From Shouchella patagoniensis (GTDB lineage: Bacteria; Bacillota; Bacilli; Bacillales; Bacillaceae_D): a DNA stretch of 64,000 bases. A program made the position numbers and the translations under genes. The number at the start of each line of letters is the position of its first letter. Position 1 is the first letter of the stretch. This document shows positions 48,238 through 63,086 of this stretch, piece by piece. The notes beneath the pieces are model-generated. The model saw only the letters and a list, made by a program, of their open reading frames with translations, ran no database searches and was not told the origin of the DNA. The DNA lies in contig NZ_KV917377.1 of NCBI RefSeq assembly GCF_002019705.1, positions 1,486,565 to 1,550,564 on the forward strand. Direction: 5' to 3'.

Positions 48238-48681
48238 CTAGTTTTTTAGCCTGTTCAGCTTCTTTTCCCAATTACTAATTGCTGCCTCTGAATCATTTAG
48301 TTCGTAGACGACACTACTCTTGATTTTCGCATAAGGAGCCTGGTCAACTTTTACATGTACCACGTTTCCCGTTAAAATCGCGAGGTCTTCTACCTCTGTC
48401 ACTTGTTTAATCAAAAGCTGGATATCATAAGCCTTCGGCGGTAAGACCAGCATCAAAGTCGTCTGCTTAGATCGTATTGTATTTTCGACAGTTGTTGTAC
48501 TTGGCCAAAGACCAATCCGCAATTCAGAAGGTCCTCTGGATAACACTTCCCCCACACTTAACATTGCTTTATACGGAAAACCATCTTTTCCGACTGTCAT
48601 AAAATGCATCGCGGTATGCTGTTTTTCTTCTAATTGTTTACCATCTAAAAAAGCAACCACTTCTTTTGGCAGTTGATTCAA
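48238..48681 (-). CDS. Pyridoxamine 5'-phosphate oxidase-like (split-barrel) protein
   Basis: 147 residues from TTG 48681 behind GGGGAGG. Sequence pattern AMHFMTVGKDGFPYKAMLS (about 24-42) and LRIGLWPSTTT resemble FMN-binding split-barrel proteins of the PNPOx group. FMN binding and activity not demonstrated. 15 bp after ubiX, so it may be in the same operon and share flavin chemistry. Confidence 0.6.
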   Translation of the reverse strand: MNQLPKEVVAFLDGKQLEEKQHTAMHFMTVGKDGFPYKAMLSVGEVLSRGPSELRIGLWPSTTTVENTIRSKQTTLMLVLPPKAYDIQLLIKQVTEVEDLAILTGNVVHVKVDQAPYAKIKSSVVYELNDSEAAISNWEKKLNRLKN

Positions 48682-48696
48682 TGTTTCTGCCTCCCC

Positions 48697-49254
48697 TTAA
48701 AGTCCATCCCAGCGTTTCGCATTTGGATGGTGAATGCCAAACTGATCCAAAGCTCGATAAACCAGATGATCAATCATATCATCAATCGATTGCGGCTTAT
48801 TATAAAAAGCTGGAACAGGTGGGAAAATTGTCGCACCCATCCGCGACAGTTCTGTCATATTTTCCAAATGAATTGTATTAAAAGGGGTCTCTCTAGTCAT
48901 TAAAAGGAGAGGTTTCCGCTCTTTTAACATTACATCCGCAGCTCTAGCAACTAAATTATCCGCTAACCCTATTCGAATGGATGCCAATGTTTTCATTGAA
49001 CAAGGGGCAATCACCATTCCATCTACACGCATTGAACCGCTCGATATGCGTGCAGCTTGGTCGTTAGGAGAATAGGAGTAGTCAGCCAGTTGTTCTACTT
49101 GCTTACTATTATATTCTGTTTCATGGGCAATCGTCACTGCAGCCCACTTCGACAGAACAACATGAGTTTCTACATTGGTTTCTTTTAATGCTTCCAGCAT
49201 TCTTATCCCAAAGGGCGCCCCAGTTGCGCCCGTAATAGCTACAATTAATTTCAT
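48697..49254 (-). CDS. ubiX: Flavin prenyltransferase UbiX/Pad1
   Basis: 185 residues, usual length. AITGATGAPFGIRMLEAL at the start (FMN-binding), VIAPCSMKTLASI with conserved Ser/Cys, RKPLLLMTRETP. It attaches dimethylallyl phosphate to FMN to give prenyl-FMN, cofactor of UbiD-type decarboxylases. No UbiD is in the window. RBS AGGAGCAAAGAG. Confidence 0.92.
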   Translation of the reverse strand: MKLIVAITGATGAPFGIRMLEALKETNVETHVVLSKWAAVTIAHETEYNSKQVEQLADYSYSPNDQAARISSGSMRVDGMVIAPCSMKTLASIRIGLADNLVARAADVMLKERKPLLLMTRETPFNTIHLENMTELSRMGATIFPPVPAFYNKPQSIDDMIDHLVYRALDQFGIHHPNAKRWDGL

Positions 49255-49443
49255 CTCTTTGCTCCTAATCGTTCCATCATCTTTAAACTATTATAACGTT
49301 TTAAGAGCTTCAGAAAAAGACAAGCGTCTTTTCCTTATACTTTAATGCGTAATATTTATAATGAATATCCACTATAGAATTACCAATTAGCAATTTAAAA
49401 GAACTTGCACAACCACTGTGTCTTTATATTATTACTAGCTTCA

Positions 49444-49653
49444 TCAACTACTATTTATTCCTCGATTGTCATACCAAATCGTATATATCAACTTCTTAGG
49501 CTTTCTTAACACTATTTTTATATCGGTTAACTTTGTCTTTTTCATCTGCATTCCTTCGTATTCAATAAGAGCTGTGACTTCTCTTAAGTGTAATCTGAGA
49601 TGAGTTGTAATCGATGACCCGTCATTAGTCCACTCTATATACGACCAATCCAC
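49444..49653 (-). CDS. Doubtful 69-codon ORF
   Basis: GTG 49653 to the stop at 49444. The frame stays open upstream to about 49695, where AAGGAG is followed by a run of seven T and no ATG/GTG/TTG start. The product is basic and hydrophilic with some beta-like character; not recognised. Could be the 3' part of a decayed gene with the shift in the T-tract. Confidence 0.3.
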   Translation of the reverse strand: MDWSYIEWTNDGSSITTHLRLHLREVTALIEYEGMQMKKTKLTDIKIVLRKPKKLIYTIWYDNRGINSS

Positions 49654-49748
49654 ACCTATACAACTCTTTCCAAACTGAAGGTTAATAAAAAAACACTCCT
49701 TATATTAGACTTGGTCTAACACATTGAAGCGTCCATCAACTGCTTATC

Positions 49749-49943
49749 TTATTTAAAATTCAAGTTGTACCCTTTCTCTTCAAAATAACGCTCTTTTAAT
49801 TGATGTTTTTTTGAATTAAACTTAATTTTATAAATGGATCTAAGCGATTTGTAACGACATATTTATTTTCTGATAACCTCAATATAAACACCAAATACAA
49901 TTAAGGGAAATACCTTTTAAATATTGGGAAATTTTCTTTTCAT
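49749..49943 (-). pseudogene. Possible decayed small gene
   Basis: Protein-like segments occur in different frames on the minus strand: VFPLIVFGVYIEVIRK, then NKYVVTNRLDPFIKLSLIQ, then KHQLKERYFEEKGYNLNFK ending in TAA at 49749. The breaks fall at short A-runs (one has seven A). A possible ATG is at 49943. Read together they resemble a small secreted or membrane-anchored protein, perhaps DUF3139-like. Very AT-rich DNA; chance cannot be excluded. Confidence 0.3.
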
Positions 49944-49991
49944 TCCTTATTCTTGTTAAATTTTATTTTCAAAATAATTTGTAATTTATAT

Positions 49992-50053
49992 AAAAACAAA
50001 AACCCCTAGCCTTCTATGCAGCAAGCTACATAATCATTAAGGGGTTTTTGTTT
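49992..50053 (-). terminator. Terminator of the glycolytic operon
   Basis: Outer arms CAAAAACCCCT / AGGGGTTTTTG with an inner TATGTAGC-TT-GCTGCATA hairpin, then T-rich sequence in the minus direction, about 80 bp after eno. Confidence 0.8.
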
Positions 50054-50134
50054 CAAACACAAATGACCTGTGGAGCTGTCCCATTTGCCTAGAGAATTAA
50101 TAAAGCTTTAAGGGAGTTAGCTACATGTCATTTT

Positions 50135-51430
<1,296 letters not shown>

Positions 51431-51449
51431 TCACTCCTAATAAGTTAGA

Positions 51450-53740
<2,291 letters not shown>

Positions 53741-53780
53741 TCACCCCAACTTTATTTTATCTTAAAACGTATCGAAGCGC

Positions 53781-54965
53781 TTATTTTTCTGATAGCGCTA
53801 CAACACCAGGAAGTTCTTTACCTTCCATGAACTCAAGGCTCGCTCCGCCCCCAGTAGAAATATGACTCATTTTATCTGCCATTCCAAACTTCTCAACCGC
53901 TGCAGCAGAATCACCGCCACCAATGACAGAATACGTGTCACTAGAGTCTGCAAGGGCTTCACCAACTGCTTTTGTACCTTTTGCAAACGTATCTAATTCA
54001 AATACGCCCATTGGTCCGTTCCATATAACAAGCTTGGATTCCTTTAAGACCTTTGCATATGTTTCACGTGTTTTAGGTCCAATATCAAGAGCTTCCCAGT
54101 CAGAAGGAATATCTGTAATTGCTACCTCTTTTGTATTAGCATCGTCAGAGAAATCGTCTGCTACAACAACATCTTCAGGCATATAGAAATTAACACCTTT
54201 ATCTTTTGCTTTCTGCATAAACGTCTTTGCTAAGTCAATTTTATCTTCTTCTAAAAGAGATTTTCCAACCTCATAGCCTTGTGCCTTTACAAATGTATAA
54301 GCAAGTCCACCACCAATAATGAGGTTATCAACCTTTTCTAACAGGTTATCAATTACACCAATTTTGTCTTTTACTTTTGCTCCACCAATTACTGCTGTGA
54401 AAGGGCGTTCTGGATTTTCAAGTGCTTTCCCAAGAACATCTAACTCTTTTTCCATTAAGAAACCAGCAGCTGAAGGAAGATGATGTGCAATTCCTTCTGT
54501 TGATGCGTGAGCTCGGTGAGCTGCACCGAATGCATCATTCACATAAATATCAGCAAGACTAGCAAAAGCTTTTGCTAACTCACCATCATTTTTTTCTTCG
54601 CCTGCATAAAAACGCACGTTTTCGAGTAAAGCCACTTCACCATCTTGAAGTGCTGCAGCAGCTTCTTTAGCAATAGTTCCGTGTGCTTCTTTAATCGCGT
54701 GCACTTCTTTTCCTAAAAGTTCTCCAAGACGTGTAGCAACCGGTGCTAAACGAAGCTCTTCAACTACTTCGCCTTTTGGACGACCAAGATGACTTGCAAG
54801 CAATACGCGTGCACCTTGTTCGCTTAAGTATTTGATTGTTGGAATTGCCGCTTTTATACGAGTAACATCCGTAATGACGCCATCTTTCATTGGAACATTA
54901 AAATCAACCCGACAAAATACCGTCTTCCCTTTAAATTCATAATCATGAAGTGTTTTCTTGTTCAT
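53781..54965 (-). CDS. pgk: Phosphoglycerate kinase
   Basis: 394 residues from ATG 54965; the GTG three bases upstream is less likely. [11 protein letters not shown] (about 17-27), ASHLGRPKG (about 58-66) and the C-terminal nucleotide loop [15 protein letters not shown] (about 346-360). Makes ATP from 1,3-bisphosphoglycerate. RBS AGGAGG. Third gene of the operon. Confidence 0.98.
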   Translation of the reverse strand: MNKKTLHDYEFKGKTVFCRVDFNVPMKDGVITDVTRIKAAIPTIKYLSEQGARVLLASHLGRPKGEVVEELRLAPVATRLGELLGKEVHAIKEAHGTIAKEAAAALQDGEVALLENVRFYAGEEKNDGELAKAFASLADIYVNDAFGAAHRAHASTEGIAHHLPSAAGFLMEKELDVLGKALENPERPFTAVIGGAKVKDKIGVIDNLLEKVDNLIIGGGLAYTFVKAQGYEVGKSLLEEDKIDLAKTFMQKAKDKGVNFYMPEDVVVADDFSDDANTKEVAITDIPSDWEALDIGPKTRETYAKVLKESKLVIWNGPMGVFELDTFAKGTKAVGEALADSSDTYSVIGGGDSAAAVEKFGMADKMSHISTGGGASLEFMEGKELPGVVALSEK

Positions 54966-55048
54966 CACTTAAAACCTCCTAACGGTCATAAAGACAGCGC
55001 AAAGGAGGGAGGCGAATGGCCTTCCTCCTCTTGAGCGTCTATTTAAAC

Positions 55049-57131
<2,083 letters not shown>

Positions 57132-57157
57132 GAATATCCCCTCTTCCAAACTACCGG

Positions 57158-57193
57158 GACGAAAAACGTCCACCCGTGACATATTATGTCCCG
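57158..57193 (-). promoter_or_regulatory. CggR operator
   Basis: Minus strand CGGGAC-N6-TGTC-N4-GTGGAC-N6-CGTC matches the B. subtilis tandem operator CGGGACN6TGTCN4CGGGACN6TGTC in spacing exactly and in 17 of 20 defined bases. It lies between the upstream terminator and the cggR start. Confidence 0.9.
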
Positions 57194-57201
57194 ATATGAC
57201 C

Positions 57202-57244
57202 AAAAAAATTCACTTACACTTGTATTGTAACAAGGAAGTGAATT
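57202..57244 (-). terminator. Terminator of rpoN and the glutaredoxin-like gene
   Basis: AATTCACTT/AAGTGAATT arms with an extended inner stem (CTTG/CAAG) and TTTTTTT in the minus direction. Confidence 0.8.
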
Positions 57245-57253
57245 AGAGACAAG

Positions 57254-57508
57254 CTAAAAGCTGTTGATTCCTTTTTGATATTTTACCATTTGCTCTAGTT
57301 TTATCTTATTCAATTGACCGTAATCTGCTTCAATACCATTGATCTTAACTACAGGTATTTTCAACTGATACAGTTCAAGCAAATAATCATCTTTATAGAT
57401 ATCATAACATTCAATCGTAAAACGATACGTATCAGCTAATTTACTAAGCGTCTCAAAACCTTTGTCACATAAAGGGCAGCCTGATCTTGTATAAAATTCA
57501 ACTTTCAT
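57254..57508 (-). CDS. Glutaredoxin-like DUF836 protein
   Basis: 84 residues, thioredoxin fold with CPLC at 11-14 and the cis-Pro region KIPVVKINGIEA (about 49-60). Likely a small thiol-disulfide protein; partner unknown. The ATG overlaps the rpoN stop (ATGA, 57505-57508), so it is coupled to rpoN. Confidence 0.85.
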   Translation of the reverse strand: MKVEFYTRSGCPLCDKGFETLSKLADTYRFTIECYDIYKDDYLLELYQLKIPVVKINGIEADYGQLNKIKLEQMVKYQKGINSF

Positions 57509-58830
57509 AATAAAACCCTTTCATCATACCTTTTCCTTTTCGCTGAAGATAAAATTCCTAATTCATCCCTGTATTTTGCAATCACACGTCTAGACAAAGA
57601 AATCTGTTTATCTTCTTTTAAACGTTCAACTAACTTTTGATCAGATAAAGGCTTTTGTTTATCTTCGGCGTTAATTAATTCTTTTAACCATGCCTTCACC
57701 GATTGGTTGGTCAATGCTCCATTTGTTTTGGAGATATTTGCAGTGAACAGCGTTTTTAGTTCAATCAATCCCTTTGGCGTTTGCGCATATTTATGTGCTG
57801 TTGCGCGGCTAACAGTGGATTCATGAATGTCCAACTCTTGTGCGATATCAAATAAAGTCAAAGGCTTTAAAGTACCATTTTGAGAAAACAAATAATCACG
57901 TTGAACATTTGCTAGTACTTCCGTTACACGTAAAATGGTTTGTTGTCGTTGCTCTAAGCTTTTTTTAAGCCAATCTACATGCTGTCCCTTTTGTTTTGCA
58001 TACTGTTTCGTCTCATCGTGCTCTTCAAGCAACCTTTTATATTCTTCTTGAATTCTAATAGAAGGTAATACGTCACTATTTAAATAAACAACGACTTCAT
58101 TAGAATGTCCGGTTATATAAACATCCGGCGCTGCATAAACTGTGGGCTCTTGATAAAAAGCGAGTCCAGGTTTTGGATCCATTTGTTTAATTTGATCGTA
58201 AATTAATTGAATTTCTTGAATGCTTATGTCAAATTTTTTAGCCAGTTGCTTCCATTTTCTTTCGGCAAGAGCTCCTATTTCAGTCAATGCCATTTCCGCG
58301 GCTAGCGGGTGGACATTACTATGTTTTTTTAGTTGTAAAGCGATACATTCACCGAGACAACGAGCGCCTACTCCTGCTGGTTCAAGTGCTTGTAAAAGAT
58401 GAAGAAGACGTTCGCCAGCTTCGTGCCCAATTCCTAATCTAGTGGAAATACGCTCAATTGAATCACTCAAGTAACCGTCATCCCTTAAACTATCAATTAA
58501 GTAATGGAGATGCTGTAAAGTAGTTTGCGAGAGTCCACTTATACCTACAAGCTGACTGCGTAAATGTTGATTCAACGAATAAACTTCTGTTGATAGATTT
58601 TCCAATGCAGCATGCTTTTCATCACTCGACATTGATGGTGCAAATCGACTCATTTCATCGTTTTCCTGCCTAGCTGGTTCACGTAATTCCAGCAAGGGGT
58701 TTTCTAGAGCCTGTTCTTCTAAATAAGAGCAAACATCCATCGTTGAATATTGAAGCAAATAAATGGCTTGCCTCAGTTCTTGCGTCATCACTAAATTGGT
58801 TGTTTGCTTCTGGTAAAGACCAATCTCCAT
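57505..58830 (-). CDS. rpoN: RNA polymerase sigma-54 factor
   Basis: 441 residues from ATG 58830, seven bases after GGAGGG; TTG 58836 is too close. N-terminal Gln-rich activator-response region (LVMTQELRQAIYLLQYS), core-binding domain, HTH (about 330-360, FDIAQELDIHESTVSRATAH) and the RpoN box SRRVIAKYRDELG near the end. Recognises -24/-12 promoters and needs an AAA+ activator. A cre-like site 50 bp upstream suggests catabolite repression, as shown for B. subtilis sigL. Confidence 0.97.
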   Translation of the reverse strand: MEIGLYQKQTTNLVMTQELRQAIYLLQYSTMDVCSYLEEQALENPLLELREPARQENDEMSRFAPSMSSDEKHAALENLSTEVYSLNQHLRSQLVGISGLSQTTLQHLHYLIDSLRDDGYLSDSIERISTRLGIGHEAGERLLHLLQALEPAGVGARCLGECIALQLKKHSNVHPLAAEMALTEIGALAERKWKQLAKKFDISIQEIQLIYDQIKQMDPKPGLAFYQEPTVYAAPDVYITGHSNEVVVYLNSDVLPSIRIQEEYKRLLEEHDETKQYAKQKGQHVDWLKKSLEQRQQTILRVTEVLANVQRDYLFSQNGTLKPLTLFDIAQELDIHESTVSRATAHKYAQTPKGLIELKTLFTANISKTNGALTNQSVKAWLKELINAEDKQKPLSDQKLVERLKEDKQISLSRRVIAKYRDELGILSSAKRKRYDERVLL

Positions 58831-58879
58831 ACTCAATCCCTCCTCATTTCATCATAGCATAAAAAAAGAAAACATTACG

Positions 58880-58894
58880 TTGGAAACGCTTTCT
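58880..58894 (-). promoter_or_regulatory. cre (CcpA) site upstream of rpoN
   Basis: TTGGAAACGCTTTCT on the plus strand fits WTGNAANCGNWNNCW at every position, 50 bp before the rpoN start. CcpA roadblock of sigL is documented in B. subtilis; the site here sits in the corresponding place. Confidence 0.75.
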
Positions 58895-59016
58895 TTTTGT
58901 TCAATCTCGCTTTTCTTATCCTTTATTAGGTTTACATCTATTTATTTTAGGCTATCCTTAAAGCAGGGCATTTTTGTTTAGATATGGAATATTAATATCA
59001 AGTTCAATGCGGATAA

Positions 59017-59033
59017 TTTGACCTTCATTGACC
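59017..59033 (+). promoter_or_regulatory. CtsR operator of clpP
   Basis: TTTGACC-TTC-ATTGACC: two heptads with 3-bp spacing, i.e. GGTCAAT-GAA-GGTCAAA on the other strand, fitting the CtsR heptad repeat RGTCAAA-NAN-RGTCAAA. It overlaps the -35. Confidence 0.9.
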
Positions 59034-59046
59034 TTTAGAGTATGAT
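59018..59046 (+). promoter_or_regulatory. Sigma-A promoter of clpP
   Basis: TTGACC, 17-bp spacer, TATGAT, overlapping the CtsR operator, 62 bp before the TTG start. Confidence 0.85.
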
Positions 59047-59108
59047 GACTACATAGTAAGCAGTTTACTAAAACTTTTAACCCAATATGACATTAGGAGG
59101 AATCCATT

Positions 59109-59696
59109 TTGAATTTAATTCCTACAGTAATTGAACAGACAAATCGTGGCGAACGTGCTTATGACATCTATTCCCGCTTGTTAAAAGACCGGATCATTAT
59201 GTTAGGGAGTGGCATCGATGACAATGTTGCCAATTCAATTGTTGCACAGTTGCTATTCCTGCAAGCAGAAGACCCTGAAAAAGATATTTCTCTTTACATC
59301 AACTCTCCAGGTGGATCAATTACAGCTGGAATGGCGATTTATGATACGATGCAATTTATTAAACCTGATGTATCAACTATATGTATCGGTATGGCTGCAT
59401 CAATGGGTGCATTTTTACTTACTGCTGGAGCGAAAGGCAAAAGAATGGCGCTACCGAATAGTGAAGTGATGATCCATCAACCACTTGGTGGCATGCAAGG
59501 TCAAGCAGCCGATATGGAAATTCACGCTCGTCGCATTATTGAAATGCGTCAGAAGCTTAATGAAATTATGGCAGATCGCTCTGGTCAGCCTTATGAACGT
59601 GTTGCTAAGGATACCGACCGCGATAATTTCATGACTGCCGAACAAGCAAAAGATTATGGTTTGATTGACAAAGTCATTGAAACATCTTCTAAATAA
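59109..59696 (+). CDS. clpP: ATP-dependent Clp protease proteolytic subunit
   Basis: 195 residues from TTG 59109 (AGGAGGAATCCATT upstream). Catalytic triad S98 (GMAASMGAF), H123 (MIHQPLGG) and D172 (DTDRDNF). Forms the tetradecameric chamber used with ClpX, ClpC and ClpE; degrades tmRNA-tagged proteins made with ssrA/smpB in this window. Heat/stress controlled through CtsR. Followed by its own terminator. Confidence 0.98.
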   Translation: MNLIPTVIEQTNRGERAYDIYSRLLKDRIIMLGSGIDDNVANSIVAQLLFLQAEDPEKDISLYINSPGGSITAGMAIYDTMQFIKPDVSTICIGMAASMGAFLLTAGAKGKRMALPNSEVMIHQPLGGMQGQAADMEIHARRIIEMRQKLNEIMADRSGQPYERVAKDTDRDNFMTAEQAKDYGLIDKVIETSSK

Positions 59697-59702
59697 TAAT
59701 TT

Positions 59703-59735
59703 AAGCCTTCCAGTACTGAACTGGGAGGCTTTTTC
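59703..59735 (+). terminator. Terminator of clpP
   Basis: AAGCCTTCCAGT-ACTGA-ACTGGGAGGCTT followed by TTT. Confidence 0.88.
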
Positions 59736-59906
59736 CATCTTCTTTTCTATGACTAGATGAAAAATTTTATAAGCGAAGGATAACACATTCTTTATCCTTA
59801 TAGCTTTTTACTGCATCTAAAAATGGTCGAGATAAGTGTTATCTTTCTCCACAACCAACGCTCCCTTTGAATTCACTATCCACTTTAGTTTTTACGTTCT
59901 TTTGAA

Positions 59907-59943
59907 AACAAAAAAAAACATAACGCAAAGCGCCATGTTTTCC
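59907..59943 (-). terminator. Terminator of the crh cluster
   Basis: AACATGGCGC-TTT-GCGTTATGTT stem and ten T in the minus direction, just after the crh stop. Confidence 0.85.
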
Positions 59944-59951
59944 CTTCTTAT

Positions 59952-60209
59952 CTATTCTTCTTTTTGGACATAAGCTACTAGAGATTCAAGTGCTTCATCT
60001 TCATCATGACCTTCAGTAACAAGGGTAATAACAGTGCCACGACCGAGCGCTAAACTCATAAGCCCCATAATACTTTTTGCGTTCACTCTTGAATGTTCTT
60101 TTACAATAAATACATCTGAAGCGAATCGGTTTGCTTCTTGGACAAACATTGCAGCTGGACGCGCTTGCAAACCTGTTTTTAATTGAATAGTCACTTCTTT
60201 TTCTGCCAT
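59952..60209 (-). CDS. crh: Catabolite repression HPr-like protein Crh
   Basis: 85 residues, HPr fold. The catalytic histidine of HPr is replaced by Q15 (TGLQARPAA) while the HPrK target S46 is kept (NAKSIMGL): this defines Crh, a CcpA co-repressor without PTS function. Agrees with cre sites at fadN and rpoN. RBS GGGGGATTTCC. Last gene of yvcI-rapZ-yvcK-whiA-crh, 11 bp after whiA. Confidence 0.97.
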   Translation of the reverse strand: MAEKEVTIQLKTGLQARPAAMFVQEANRFASDVFIVKEHSRVNAKSIMGLMSLALGRGTVITLVTEGHDEDEALESLVAYVQKEE

Positions 60210-60220
60210 TGGAAATCCCC

Positions 60221-61180
60221 CTATTTTAACTGTTTTTGATCATATGTTCCATTACGTAGCTTGTCCGCAAATTCATCGATTTTTCTTAGGCGATGATTGA
60301 TACCTGATTTGCTCACTTTTCCGCCTTCCATCATTTCACCTAATTCTTTCAATGTAACATCCTGATGTTTGACCCGGAGCTCTGCCACTTCCCTAAGCTT
60401 TGGTGGTAAATTCTCAAGACCGATCTCTTTTTCTACATATCGAATGTTTTCTACTTGACGCAATGCAGCTCCAACAGTTTTATTTAAATTCGCTGTTTCG
60501 CAATTTACTAACCGGTTCACAGAATTCCGCATGTCTTTTAGAATCCGCACATCCTCAAAATAGAGTAATGCTTGGTGAGCACCAATAATATTAAGAAACT
60601 CTGTTATTTTTTCACTTTCTTTTAAATAGGTGATAAACCCTTTTTTACGTTCTAAAGTTTTTGCTGACAAAGAAAACTCGTTCATCAAATCACAAATTGC
60701 TTGATTATGCTCTTCATAAAGAGAAAAGACTTCTAAGTGATAAGACGAAGTTTCTGGGTGATTAATTGAACCACCGGCCAAAAATGCTCCACGCAAATAT
60801 GCCCGCTTGCAACATGAATCTTTCACCATTTCTGAAGAAATAGAGCGAATAAATTGAAAAGAACTACCAAGAATTGATAAATCCTCCAGAAGTTCCCGAG
60901 CCTCTTTGGAGATTCGAACTAGATAGACATTATTCTTTTTTAGACGCATCTTTTTTCGGACCAACAGTTCAATATGAATACCTGGATAAACATATTTTAT
61001 TAATGTATAAATTCGTCTCGCTATTGCTGCATTTTCAGTCGATACATCTAAGCCCACTTTTTGATTCCCAAGAGACAAAGACCCATTCATTCTTATCAAA
61101 GCAGCCAGTTCTGCTTGAGCACAACAAGAGACGATCTCAAGTTGCGTTAATTCTTTTTTGGCGTTTGCTGCAAAAGACAC
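60221..61180 (-). CDS. whiA: WhiA-type DNA-binding protein
   Basis: 319 residues from GTG 61180, eight bases after AAAGGG and matching the usual (M)SFA start; GTG 61189 is the alternative. LAGLIDADG-like N-terminal domain (about 85-200, [20 protein letters not shown]) and C-terminal HTH (about 225-300, [13 protein letters not shown]). In B. subtilis needed for normal division and chromosome segregation. Confidence 0.95.
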   Translation of the reverse strand: MSFAANAKKELTQLEIVSCCAQAELAALIRMNGSLSLGNQKVGLDVSTENAAIARRIYTLIKYVYPGIHIELLVRKKMRLKKNNVYLVRISKEARELLEDLSILGSSFQFIRSISSEMVKDSCCKRAYLRGAFLAGGSINHPETSSYHLEVFSLYEEHNQAICDLMNEFSLSAKTLERKKGFITYLKESEKITEFLNIIGAHQALLYFEDVRILKDMRNSVNRLVNCETANLNKTVGAALRQVENIRYVEKEIGLENLPPKLREVAELRVKHQDVTLKELGEMMEGGKVSKSGINHRLRKIDEFADKLRNGTYDQKQLK

Positions 61181-61242
61181 GCCCCTCACCCTTTCTTAAG
61201 GGCGGCAATTCCTCCGCCCTAACAGCTGCTTCTTTCATTTGT

Positions 61243-62199
61243 TTACTGTGGTTGTTCTTTTAACAAATCAAGTAATGCTTCTGACACTTTCATTGCATCG
61301 TGACGTAGCTTCTGGTTTGATTCTAACACAAAACGGTCTTTAATAATGGACACGCCTAAATCTTCAAGTACTTTGTCATCAACGATAACTTGTTGTGCCC
61401 TTTCTACTTGATATCGTTCTAACACAGCTTCAGAAATCGGTTCGCCATTAACCAATACATACTTAACTAGCCCTTCACCACAATGATTTATTAACCCTTG
61501 CAAATGATCTGAAGCTGTATACCCATCGGTCTCGCCCGCTTGTGTCATAGCATTACAAATATACGCTTTTTTAGCCTTTGAATTTCGAATCGCTTCAACA
61601 ATTCCCGGCACCAGCAAATTAGGTAATATGCTCGTATATAAAGACCCTGGACCAAGCACAATTAAATCAGCTTGTGCTAACTCTTGAATTGTCTCTGGAA
61701 GAGGCGTGACGTAGGAAGGTGATAAATATACGCGTTTAATCCCTTTTGATGCTAGTGGGATTTGTGATTCTCCTGATACAATTGAACCATCATTCATTTC
61801 AGCATGCAAAATAATGCTTTCATTTGCTGCTGGCAATACTCGCCCACGTACATTTAATACGCGACTTATTGTTGAAATTCCTTTTTGGAAATCACCTGTG
61901 ATGGATGTCATCCCAGCTAATAGCAAATTACCAAGCGAATGACCATTTAAGCCATCACCGCTTGCAAATCGATGTTGAAATAGTTCTTCGACCAATGGTT
62001 CGACTTCTGCAAGTGCGACTAATACGTTTCGTACATCGCCTGGTGGTGGGATATCCAACTCTTTCCGTAAAATACCTGAACTGCCTCCATCATCTGCAAC
62101 GGTAACAATCGCTGTAATATCTACTTCAAACGTTTTTAAACCTCGTAAGATAACGGATAATCCTGTTCCCCCACCGATGACAACCACTTTTTTTCTCAT
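61243..62199 (-). CDS. yvcK: YvcK/GlmR gluconeogenesis and cell-wall factor
   Basis: 318 residues, CofD-like fold. [17 protein letters not shown] (about 5-21), [10 protein letters not shown] (about 33-42), [15 protein letters not shown] (about 176-190). Binds UDP-GlcNAc and stimulates GlmS in B. subtilis, required for growth on gluconeogenic carbon. Overlaps rapZ by ATGA (62196-62199). Confidence 0.95.
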   Translation of the reverse strand: MRKKVVVIGGGTGLSVILRGLKTFEVDITAIVTVADDGGSSGILRKELDIPPPGDVRNVLVALAEVEPLVEELFQHRFASGDGLNGHSLGNLLLAGMTSITGDFQKGISTISRVLNVRGRVLPAANESIILHAEMNDGSIVSGESQIPLASKGIKRVYLSPSYVTPLPETIQELAQADLIVLGPGSLYTSILPNLLVPGIVEAIRNSKAKKAYICNAMTQAGETDGYTASDHLQGLINHCGEGLVKYVLVNGEPISEAVLERYQVERAQQVIVDDKVLEDLGVSIIKDRFVLESNQKLRHDAMKVSEALLDLLKEQPQ

Positions 62200-63086
62200 A
62201 AGTGTTGTGCCTTACGTTTATCAATATCTCGGTGACCTGCCCGGGCATCATAACTCGCTTCATAATAGGAACTAAAATATTCCGCAAGTGTTACTGACCG
62301 ATGTTGTCCGCCAGTACAACCAATGCCAATAACAACTTGGCTCTTTCCTTCACGTTTATATTGTGGCAACACAAAGTCAAACAAATCGGTTAGCTTTTCA
62401 AGAAATTGTTTCGTTTCTTTCCACTTCAAGACATAAGAAGAAACTTCAGATTGCAAACCTGTTTTAGGTTTTAAGTCTTCTAGATAATGGGGATTAGGTA
62501 AAAATCGAACATCAAAAACTAAGTCAGCATCAATTGGAATACCGTATTTAAAACCGAACGACACAAAATGAACCGTAAAGGATTGCCGTTCACTTGAGGC
62601 AAAGCGCTGCATGATCTTTTCTCTGAGTTGAACAGGCTTTAAATCCGTTGTATCTACAATTTGTTGGGCGCGACCTTTCATTTCTTCAAGTAATTGACGC
62701 TCACGTTGTATCCCTTCAAGAGGAAGGCCACCTTTTGCAAGAGGATGGTTTCTTCTTGTTTCTTTATAGCGTTGAACTAACTTGGCATCCTTTGCATCTA
62801 GGTATAGAATTTGCACACGCAATCGATTTACTGGAGTCTCATTTAATTCATCAATTGCTTTAAATAGCTCATCAAAAAACGATTGACCTCGTAAATCCAT
62901 TACAAGCGCGACTTTTGTTACTTGATCAACGCCGCCTTCAATTAACTCAATAAATTTAGGTAACAAGGCAGGAGGCAAGTTATCAACGCAGTAATACCCT
63001 AAGTCTTCAAAACTTTGAACTGCAACAGTTTTTCCCGCGCCAGACATCCCTGTGATAATGACGATTTCGACATCGGTTTGTTTCAT
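62196..63086 (-). CDS. rapZ: RapZ/YvcJ nucleotide-binding protein
   Basis: 296 residues. Walker A GMSGAGKT at 13-20, Walker B-like [10 protein letters not shown] (about 59-68), and the C-terminal domain with [23 protein letters not shown] and [10 protein letters not shown]. Binds ATP/GTP; in enterobacteria an RNA adaptor for glmS control, in Bacillus linked to competence. Coupled to yvcI and yvcK by 4-bp overlaps. Confidence 0.95.
   Translation of the reverse strand: MKQTDVEIVIITGMSGAGKTVAVQSFEDLGYYCVDNLPPALLPKFIELIEGGVDQVTKVALVMDLRGQSFFDELFKAIDELNETPVNRLRVQILYLDAKDAKLVQRYKETRRNHPLAKGGLPLEGIQRERQLLEEMKGRAQQIVDTTDLKPVQLREKIMQRFASSERQSFTVHFVSFGFKYGIPIDADLVFDVRFLPNPHYLEDLKPKTGLQSEVSSYVLKWKETKQFLEKLTDLFDFVLPQYKREGKSQVVIGIGCTGGQHRSVTLAEYFSSYYEASYDARAGHRDIDKRKAQHL

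Larger units (their letters stand above)
49654..50134. other. AT-rich gap between ubiX and eno
   Basis: About 480 bp without an intact gene. It holds the possible decayed ORF (49749-49943) and the eno terminator (49992-50053). No promoter, RNA gene or mobile element is recognisable. Confidence 0.5.

Noticed and set aside
59451-59786. 111-codon minus-strand frame across the clpP end
   Set aside because: Antisense to clpP and its terminator, no start signal.
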